DNA of 7,738 nucleotides from CAZQAA01 sp964591255 (GTDB lineage Bacteria; Desulfobacterota; DSM-4660; Desulfatiglandales; Desulfatiglandaceae): positions 1-7,738 of the forward strand of contig CAZQAA010000088.1 in assembly GCA_964591255.1 (NCBI GenBank), given 5' to 3'. A program made the position numbers and the translations under genes. Below, one piece after another: positions 1 to 5,622 of the stretch. Under the pieces are notes generated by a model. The model was not told where the DNA came from. It ran no database searches and saw nothing but the letters and a program-made list of their open reading frames with translations. Within the stretch, counting starts at the first letter, position 1. Each line of letters starts with the position of its first letter.

Positions 1-3000
1 CAATTTCATTGGTCATCTCAGGACACGGAAGGACACGAAAACAATCATCGGCATATATGGTCATCTCTTTGCCGTCAGAGGTGTTCACTCCGAAAATAAG
101 CCTGCATTCCCCCGGATACTTGAACACCACATCACGCAACCTTTCCAAAAGATTACGTGACACATCGGATTCATCCAACTTGACCTTAACAGCCTTTATG
201 GATTTATGTCTAAGCGCCTCCAGGGTTGAAACCTCCTGGGCTATAATCTTGGTCGAAATCTCACCTCCCTCTATAATCCCGCTCACAAGCAGGGGTTCAT
301 CCCCCTTGAGAAGAGGAGAAAATCGGCTGAACAGGTCGGGAAAGATAATAACTTCCACGGAACCGCTCATATCTTCCAAGGTAAAGGTCGCCATCCTGTC
401 GCCTCTCTTGGTGCGTTTTATCTTCAAATTTTCCACCACACCCGCCACCTTAACCGCCTCCTTGTCTTTCCGGCCCGTTAGATCCTGAGCAGTACAGGTG
501 GAAAACCGTTCTATCTCCCTGCCGAATCTGAGGAGTGGATGCCCTGTAATATAAAATCCTAATGCATCCTTTTCCCTCTTCAACCTCTCCCTTTCATCCC
601 ATTCCTCAATGTCGGGAAATTCAAAAAGTCCGCTGGTATCCCCGAAGCCGGGGCCTGTAAGTGCAAACATGCTAAGCTGGTTGGGATCGTGGTTGAGCCC
701 GCTGAACTTGAGAACATCGTCAAGCACGGCAAAAAGCTTAGACCTGTATACGCCGGTAAAGTCCATGGCGCCGCATTCAATAAGTCCTTCCAGAACACGT
801 TTATTGACCTTGGCACCACCCACCCGTCTGCAAAAATCCATCAGGTCATGGAATGGACCGTTTTGTTTTCTCTCTTCAATAATATATTCCACGGCCTTCA
901 GGCCTACGTTTTTCACGGCTGCAAGTCCGAAACGTATCCTCCCATCTGCTACTGAAAAATCCGACATGCTTTCATTCACGTCAGGAGGCAAAATCTCTAT
1001 GCCCATTTCACGACACTCGGCAATATTTTTTATGGTCTTGTCCTGATTGCCCATGTCCTGGGTCAAAAGGGCCGCCATGAACTGAACAGGATAGTGGGCC
1101 TTCAAGTAGGCGGTCTGGTAAGCTATCATGGCATAGGCCGCAGAATGGGACTTGTTAAAACCATATCCCCCGAACTTTTCTATCAATGTGAAAAGCTGCT
1201 GGGCAGCCTTACGGGAAATGCCGTTTTCAGCGGCTCCGTCCACAAACCTGTCCCTGTGTCTTGCCATCACCTCTGTCTTCTTCTTCCCCATAGCCTTTCT
1301 GAGTTCGTCCGCCTCGGCCATGGAATAGCCGGCAAGGGACTGGGCAATCTTCATTACCTGCTCCTGATACAATATGACTCCGTAAGTCTCTTTCAGGATA
1401 GGCTCAAGACTGGGTATGAAATAATCGATATCGATCTCACCGTGTTTTCTCTTTATAAAATCATTCACCATATTGCTGCCAAGGGGACCTGGCCTGTAAA
1501 GGGCAACAAGGGCAACAAGGTCCCTGAATTCTTCGGGCCTGAGCTTTCTCAGGTAATCCTTCATCCCGGAGCTTTCCAACTGGAATACGCCGGTCGTCCT
1601 CCCTTCCCCAAGGAGTTGATAGACGGCCTCATCATCAAGGGGAACCGTATCCATATCAATCTCGGCACCTGTGGTATCCTTGATAAGATTTAGGGCACCT
1701 TTAATAACCGTAAGGGTCTTGAGTCCCAGAAAATCAAATTTAATGAGCCCCAACTGTTCAATCCTGTCCATGGTGAACTGGGTCATTACCTCATCTTTGC
1801 CCCCCTTAAACAAAGGCAGATATTCCACAAGGGGTCTATCCGATATGACCACACCAGAGGCATGTGTAGAAGCATGCCTGGTCATGCCCTCAAGGACACG
1901 GGATATTCTCAAAAGCCTCTCTACGGATTTATCATTCTTTTGAAGCCGCCTGAGCTCGGGCTCTTCCTTGACTGCCCTCTCAAGGTTCACATTTGGTCCC
2001 TCAGGCACAAGTTTGGCAATCCTGTCCACATCCTTTAAAGGGATATCCAGGGCTCGTCCCACATCCCTTATCACGGCCCTTGCCTTCATGCTCCCGAATG
2101 TGATGATCTGGCCTACATTTTCATGGCCGTATTTTTCCGAAACATACCTGATTACATCATCCCTGCCGTTTATACAAAAATCGATATCAATATCCGGCAT
2201 GCTTATGCGCTGGGGATTAAGAAATCTTTCAAACAAAAGACCATACTCGATGGGGTCGATATTGGTTATGTTCAGGCAGTAGGCGACCAGAGAACCTGCA
2301 GCCGAGCCACGGCCTGGTCCTACCGGGATATTGTTTTTACGGGCATATTCGATAAAATCAGAAACGATCAGGAAATATCCCGCAAAACCCATATCATGGA
2401 GGGTATGGAGTTCAAAATCGAGTCTACGGTTGTACTCCTTTATTACCTCATCAGGGATGACGCCCTCTTTTTCAGCCTTCTGTTCAAGTCTAATGCTGAG
2501 CCCTTTCAATGCCTTTTCAGTCAAAAGCTCGTTCAGGTCTTTATCGCCTGACACGTGGAACCGGGGATATTTATATCGCCCGAATTCCATCTCATACCGG
2601 CACAGCCGGGCCACCCGGGCCGTGTTGGCTATGGCATCATCAAAACCGGGCATGGCATTTTTCATTTCCTCCTCGGTCTTGAAATAAAAATCATCAGAGG
2701 AAAACCTGAGCCTTTTTTCATCGTTGACGGTCTTGCCGGTCTGGATGCATAGCAGGACATCATGGGCCTCTGCGTCTTCCCGGTTAAGGTAATGGCAGTC
2801 GTTGGTGGCTACCAGCGGGATGGAAAGATCATTTGATATTTCCCTTAAGACCATATTCACTTCTTTCTGCTCAGGCAGGCTGTTTGCCTGGACCTCGAGA
2901 TAGAACCGGTCATTATCGAATATTGTGGCCAGGCGCCTGGCCTCCTCCTTTGCCGCATCCACACGACCCGCATTAACAAGAAAAGGCACACTTCCCTTAA

Positions 3001-3430
3001 GACATGCGGACAGGGCAATAAGACCTGCATTGTATTCCTTCAGGATTTCCATATCCACCCTGGGATGGTAATAAAAACCCTCCAGGTGGCCCATGGTGAC
3101 CAACCTGCTCAAATTCCTGTAGCCCTCATCATTCATGACCAAAAGGACCAGATGATATGCATTGGGAAGACCATCAGACCGTGGGGAGCGGTCTTTTCTG
3201 TTTCCTGGTGCCACATAAACCTCGGAACCAATAATGGGTTTGATCCCCGCCCTTGCGGCCTTATCATAAAACTCCACCGCACCGAACATGTTGCCGTGGT
3301 CTGTTATGGCAACGGCATCCATACCCAGTTCCCCAGCCCTAGCCAGCATACGGTCAATACGAATGGCCCCGTCTAAGAGACTGTATTCCGTGTGCACATG
3401 CAGGTGGACAAAAGAAGGTTTATTCTGCAT
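1..3430 (-). CDS. dnaE: DNA polymerase III alpha subunit DnaE (C-terminus cut by window edge)
   Basis: Catalytic subunit of the replicative DNA polymerase. The frame is open from ATG at 3430 down to base 2, giving 1143 residues without stop or frameshift. E. coli DnaE has 1160, so only about 15-30 C-terminal residues should be missing. Domains in order: PHP domain, about 1-270, with HLHVH (H9, H11, H13), TDHG (D44, H45), E70, H93, C143, D211 and H213; palm with GPGRGSAAGS and then PDIDIDF (D413, D415, D417), plus KFDFLGL with D566, which supply the catalytic Asp triad; fingers with LYRPGPLGS and FGGYGFNKSHSAAYA near 760; a tandem helix-hairpin-helix region at about 825-890; a consensus internal beta-clamp-binding motif QLSMF at 918-922 (bases 665-679); and an OB fold from about 993. 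The start is favoured because GGGAG lies 4-5 bases upstream and the family N-terminus begins right there. It is transcribed divergently from the receiver-rarA unit. Unlike E. coli, the PHP metal ligands look intact. Confidence 0.97.
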   Translation of the reverse strand, partial: MQNKPSFVHLHVHTEYSLLDGAIRIDRMLARAGELGMDAVAITDHGNMFGAVEFYDKAARAGIKPIIGSEVYVAPGNRKDRSPRSDGLPNAYHLVLLVMNDEGYRNLSRLVTMGHLEGFYYHPRVDMEILKEYNAGLIALSACLKGSVPFLVNAGRVDAAKEEARRLATIFDNDRFYLEVQANSLPEQKEVNMVLREISNDLSIPLVATNDCHYLNREDAEAHDVLLCIQTGKTVNDEKRLRFSSDDFYFKTEEEMKNAMPGFDDAIANTARVARLCRYEMEFGRYKYPRFHVSGDKDLNELLTEKALKGLSIRLEQKAEKEGVIPDEVIKEYNRRLDFELHTLHDMGFAGYFLIVSDFIEYARKNNIPVGPGRGSAAGSLVAYCLNITNIDPIEYGLLFERFLNPQRISMPDIDIDFCINGRDDVIRYVSEKYGHENVGQIITFGSMKARAVIRDVGRALDIPLKDVDRIAKLVPEGPNVNLERAVKEEPELRRLQKNDKSVERLLRISRVLEGMTRHASTHASGVVISDRPLVEYLPLFKGGKDEVMTQFTMDRIEQLGLIKFDFLGLKTLTVIKGALNLIKDTTGAEIDMDTVPLDDEAVYQLLGEGRTTGVFQLESSGMKDYLRKLRPEEFRDLVALVALYRPGPLGSNMVNDFIKRKHGEIDIDYFIPSLEPILKETYGVILYQEQVMKIAQSLAGYSMAEADELRKAMGKKKTEVMARHRDRFVDGAAENGISRKAAQQLFTLIEKFGGYGFNKSHSAAYAMIAYQTAYLKAHYPVQFMAALLTQDMGNQDKTIKNIAECREMGIEILPPDVNESMSDFSVADGRIRFGLAAVKNVGLKAVEYIIEERKQNGPFHDLMDFCRRVGGAKVNKRVLEGLIECGAMDFTGVYRSKLFAVLDDVLKFSGLNHDPNQLSMFALTGPGFGDTSGLFEFPDIEEWDERERLKREKDALGFYITGHPLLRFGREIERFSTCTAQDLTGRKDKEAVKVAGVVENLKIKRTKRGDRMATFTLEDMSGSVEVIIFPDLFSRFSPLLKGDEPLLVSGIIEGGEISTKIIAQEVSTLEALRHKSIKAVKVKLDESDVSRNLLERLRDVVFKYPGECRLIFGVNTSDGKEMTIYADDCFRVLPCPEMTNEI

Positions 3431-3440
3431 TTTTCTCCCG

Positions 3441-3468
3441 TTGTTGAAAGTGTATACTGGATTATGAT
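3441..3468 (+). promoter_or_regulatory. Possible divergent promoter of the receiver-rarA unit
   Basis: On the plus strand TTGTTG (3441-3446, 3/6) lies 16 bases before TATGAT (3463-3468, 5/6). The start would fall near 3475, leaving a leader of about 55 bases before the TTG at 3530. The -10 overlaps the dnaE -10 almost completely because TATGATA is symmetric around its centre. A second -10-like box, TATACT (3453-3458), has no good -35. Weaker than the dnaE promoter. Confidence 0.35.
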
Positions 3469-3492
3469 ACGGTAAAGGAAAGAGTTCATCAA
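3464..3492 (-). promoter_or_regulatory. Predicted sigma70-type promoter of dnaE
   Basis: On the minus strand TTGATG (3492-3487, 4/6 to TTGACA) is followed after exactly 17 bases by TATCAT (3469-3464, 5/6 to TATAAT). This would start transcription near 3457 and leave a leader of roughly 27 bases that carries the GGGAG ribosome site before the ATG at 3430. Spacing and position are good. The call rests on consensus matching only. Confidence 0.5.
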
Positions 3493-3529
3493 GGAATTCT
3501 TTATAACCATTTTTTCCGGATATTAAGCT

Positions 3530-3922
3530 TTGAACAGGATCAAAGACGCAAACATACTGATAATTGCCGAACATAACATGACATGCAGTCTGATCTTCCA
3601 GCTTTTTCAGGAAAAGGGGATTAAACCCCAGCATACCTCTACAGAAACGGATGCCCTTAGGCTCTTTAAAAGGACAAGGTTTGATCTGGTTATTATTGAT
3701 AACATGCTACCCCTTGATTCATCAGGGATGATTTCGAGAATCAAAGGCATGAAGAGTGATATCCCTGTCCTCTTGATCAATGCAGATGATGGTGAAAAGG
3801 GATCAGCTGATCTACATAGTCCACGGGCGGATGTAAAGGTCACGAGGCCCTTAAAGATAGACACACTACTACCATTGGCTTCACAGATCATCTCTCACAA
3901 GAAAAAAAGAAATAAACCGTGA
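3530..3922 (+). CDS. Stand-alone degenerate receiver-domain protein
   Basis: A 130-residue protein that is essentially one CheY-like receiver domain with no output domain. The pattern fits: beta1 hydrophobic strand ILIIAEHN (9-16), beta3 LVIIDNMLP with the putative phospho-acceptor D57, beta4 PVLLINAD (79-86), and a beta5 region ending TRPLK (105-109), followed by a basic tail. Three of the usual phosphorylation-site partners differ: the beta1 acidic pair is A13-E14 instead of Asp-Asp/Glu-Asp, the beta4 Thr/Ser is N84, and the invariant Lys before Pro is R106. It may thus be phosphorylated poorly or act as a pseudo-receiver. The start is TTG at 3530: TAA lies in frame at 3524-3526, and the first in-frame ATG (codon 17) would delete beta1. 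No strong Shine-Dalgarno is seen (CGGAT about 9 bases upstream), so translation may be weak. The stop TGA (3920-3922) overlaps the rarA start. No histidine kinase is in the window; the function is unknown. Confidence 0.8.
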   Translation: MNRIKDANILIIAEHNMTCSLIFQLFQEKGIKPQHTSTETDALRLFKRTRFDLVIIDNMLPLDSSGMISRIKGMKSDIPVLLINADDGEKGSADLHSPRADVKVTRPLKIDTLLPLASQIISHKKKRNKP

Positions 3923-5232
3923 TGGCTATGTCAGCTATGAATTTTGATCCCCCGCTTGCCGACAGGATGAGGCCAAAGAATTTCGAGGATCTCGTGGGGC
4001 AGGATCATATCACAGGCCCGAACCGTCCCTTGTCCAGGGCCATCCGCAGCGGCCGTATGTTTTCGGTCATTTTCTGGGGACCCCCCGGTTCCGGTAAGAC
4101 CACCCTGGCAAGACTAATAGGCGAACACACAAAACTCCCCTTTAGCGCCTTTTCCGCGGTAAGTTCCGGAGTAAAAGAACTCAAACAGGTCATTGAACAG
4201 GCAAGGCAGGCAAGAAAACTGTACGGCAAGCCGAGCATACTGTTTGTGGATGAGATCCACAGGTTCAACAAGGCCCAGCAGGACGCCTTTCTCCCCCACA
4301 TTGAAAGCGGTCTTATTATCCTGATCGGGGCGACCACACAAAACCCTTCATTTGAAATCATACCCCCGCTAATCTCGCGAACAAGGATCATGCTACTGAA
4401 TCCTTTGGATGAAAAGGATATTAGCAATATATTGCTGCGCGCCATTAAGGACAAAAACACAGGACTGGGGATGCTCCATGTACAGCTAATGCCTGATGCC
4501 CTGAAATACCTAGTGGAGCTTGCCCATGGGGATGCACGCGTGGCCCTAAACAACCTGGAAGCCTCTGTATTCTACGCCCTTGACGGCCAAGACGATGCAG
4601 GGGTCCGAGTGACCCTGAACGATGTTGAAAGATCAGTCGGCAAAAAGGCCCTGCCCTATGACAAGGATGGAGAAGAGCATTACAACATAATCTCGGCATT
4701 TCACAAGAGCCTACGGGGTAGTGATGTGCAGGCATCCCTCTACTGGCTTTACAGGATGCTCATGGCAGGGGAAGATCCGCTTTTTATATGCAGGAGGATG
4801 ATCAGGTTTGCCTCTGAAGACGTGGGCCTGGCCGATCCTCATGCCTTGCAGGTGGCCCTTGCTGCCTTTGAGGCCTGGCAGAAAGTTGGCCCGCCGGAAG
4901 GAGAATTGGCCCTTGCCGAGGCGGCCGTCTACCTGGCATCAGTTCCAAAGAGCAATGCGCTTTATCTGGCGGAAAAATCTGTCAAACAGGAGATCAAAAG
5001 ATCAGGCGCCCTGCCCGTCCCAATGCATATCCGAAATGCCCCTACTACCTTAATGAAAAACATGGGTTATGGCAAAGGATACCGGTATCCTCACAACTAT
5101 CCTGGTGCAAAGGTTGAACAGGAGTACTTACCGGACAAGGTAAAAAACCGTATCTTTTATAAACCAACAGACAGGGGATTTGAGAAAGAGATAAGAAGGA
5201 AAACAGGCCAAGAGGAAAACGACCGGGCATGA
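3919..5232 (+). CDS. rarA: Replication-associated recombination protein A (RarA/MgsA, AAA+ ATPase)
   Basis: A cytoplasmic AAA+ ATPase of the RarA/MgsA/WRNIP1 family. In studied bacteria these act at stalled or gapped replication forks together with SSB, and they resemble clamp-loader subunits. The length, 436-437 residues, is normal for the family (E. coli about 447). Visible, numbered from GTG 3919: the N-terminal signature RPKNFEDLVGQDHI (18-31); Walker A GPPGSGKT (54-61); Walker B with D111-E112 in FVDEIHRFN; sensor 1 in GATTQNPSFE (N142); a candidate arginine finger in SRTR (R154); sensor 2 in HGDARVALN; and the C-terminal oligomerisation domain from about 258 (FHKSLRGSD, RRMIRFASEDVGLADP), ending in the family's NYPGAKVEQEYLP segment. 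Starts at GTG 3919, ATG 3922 and ATG 3928 all fit. ATG 3922 makes a TGATG overlap with the upstream stop and is the likeliest, implying translational coupling. There is no strong independent ribosome site, only an A-rich stretch. Confidence 0.96.
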   Translation: MMAMSAMNFDPPLADRMRPKNFEDLVGQDHITGPNRPLSRAIRSGRMFSVIFWGPPGSGKTTLARLIGEHTKLPFSAFSAVSSGVKELKQVIEQARQARKLYGKPSILFVDEIHRFNKAQQDAFLPHIESGLIILIGATTQNPSFEIIPPLISRTRIMLLNPLDEKDISNILLRAIKDKNTGLGMLHVQLMPDALKYLVELAHGDARVALNNLEASVFYALDGQDDAGVRVTLNDVERSVGKKALPYDKDGEEHYNIISAFHKSLRGSDVQASLYWLYRMLMAGEDPLFICRRMIRFASEDVGLADPHALQVALAAFEAWQKVGPPEGELALAEAAVYLASVPKSNALYLAEKSVKQEIKRSGALPVPMHIRNAPTTLMKNMGYGKGYRYPHNYPGAKVEQEYLPDKVKNRIFYKPTDRGFEKEIRRKTGQEENDRA

Positions 5233-5362
5233 AATCAAATATGGCAATGTGGAAATTCTAATCTCTATAAAATAAATAAGAATCAACTAGTTATAAGCAA
5301 GCATATATGGTATGCCGTACGAAAATCTCGCTAATCGATCTGGCTGTACATAATGCACCAAG

Positions 5363-5395
5363 AGCCTCATAGATTGTAAAAAGGGGCTGTTTTTT
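5363..5395 (+). terminator. Weak Rho-independent terminator candidate after rarA
   Basis: AGCCTC (5363-5368) pairs with GGGGCT (5383-5388), five Watson-Crick pairs and one G-T, around a 14-base loop. A G and a run of six T (5390-5395) follow. Outside a G-G mismatch, AA and TT could extend the stem. The loop is long and the stem short, so termination would be modest. The position, about 130 bases after the rarA stop and before the permease control elements, is suitable. Confidence 0.4.
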
Positions 5396-5418
5396 ATGAC
5401 AGAACCCAAACAACCGGC

Positions 5419-5447
5419 TTGACCTTCCTATGGCTATCAGGTATTTA
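5419..5447 (+). promoter_or_regulatory. Possible promoter of the permease-kinase operon
   Basis: TTGACC (5419-5424, 5/6 to consensus) is followed after 17 bases by TATTTA (5442-5447, 3/6). The transcript would start near 5454, just before the inverted repeat at 5466-5490. A second possibility is TTTACT (5531-5536) with TAGATT (5554-5559), also 17 bases apart, starting near 5566. Either is plausible; neither is strong. Confidence 0.3.
5435..5444 (+). repeat. Direct repeat TATCAGGTAT, copy 1
   Basis: A perfect 10-base sequence repeated 104 bases downstream at 5539-5548. This copy overlaps the -10 box of the first promoter candidate, as an operator half-site might. Confidence 0.45.
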
Positions 5448-5465
5448 ACCGGAATTTAGATTAGG

Positions 5466-5490
5466 ATAGTGAATAGCAGACATTCACTAT
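5466..5490. repeat. Perfect 9-bp inverted repeat (operator or leader hairpin)
   Basis: ATAGTGAAT (5466-5474) and ATTCACTAT (5482-5490) are exact reverse complements around the 7-base spacer AGCAGAC. No T run follows, so it is not a terminator. The spacing would suit a dimeric DNA-binding regulator with half-sites 16 bases apart, or a small hairpin in the 5' leader of the permease transcript. Confidence 0.6.
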
Positions 5491-5518
5491 ATTCAAAAAC
5501 ATATTCAAAAATATTCAA
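5489..5518 (+). repeat. Three phased ATATTCAA repeats
   Basis: ATATTCAA begins at 5489, 5501 and 5511. The first two copies extend to an identical ATATTCAAAAA. Spacings of 12 and 10 bases put them on nearly one face of the helix, and the A tracts could bend the DNA. The first copy overlaps the right arm of the inverted repeat. Confidence 0.5.
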
Positions 5519-5538
5519 TATTGAGGGTGGTTTACTGG

Positions 5539-5548
5539 TATCAGGTAT
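5539..5548 (+). repeat. Direct repeat TATCAGGTAT, copy 2
   Basis: Exact second copy of the 10-mer at 5435-5444. It falls between the -35 and -10 of the second promoter candidate (5531-5559) upstream of the permease. Confidence 0.45.
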
Positions 5549-5622
5549 GCATGTAGATTTGCTGACAACAGTATTTTGGCATTGATTCAAGATCGATCAC
5601 ATATTATTGAGGTAAACAGACC

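Larger units (their letters stand above)
5233..5622. other. 390-bp intergenic region between rarA and the permease
   Basis: No convincing gene is present. The first part (5233-5360) is AT-rich and featureless apart from a short GCATA/TATGC repeat near 5301. A weak terminator-like hairpin lies at 5363-5395. From about 5419 to 5550 there is a cluster of promoter-like and repeat elements, listed separately, that looks like the control region of the permease gene. A Shine-Dalgarno GAGGT (5609-5613) sits 9 bases before the ATG at 5623. Confidence 0.7.

Noticed and set aside
9..488. Open plus-strand frames across 1-3400, up to 199 codons
   Set aside because: They lie opposite the continuous, fully motif-bearing dnaE frame and show no family resemblance; shadows of codon bias.
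4005..4553. 182-codon minus-strand frame inside rarA
   Set aside because: It mirrors the AAA+ core of rarA, has no recognisable domain and no plausible ribosome site.
5312..5353. 13-codon ORF starting MPYENLANRSG
   Set aside because: A faint resemblance to the start of small KTSC-type proteins came to mind, but there is no ribosome site and it stops after 13 codons; too short to support.
5489..5520. CRISPR-like array
   Set aside because: Units are only 8-11 bases with 10-12-base period and no spacers; these are at most binding-site repeats.
5576..5607. TTGGCA with TATTAT just before the permease
   Set aside because: The spacing is 20 bases and the start would fall on or next to the ATG, after the Shine-Dalgarno; not a sensible promoter.
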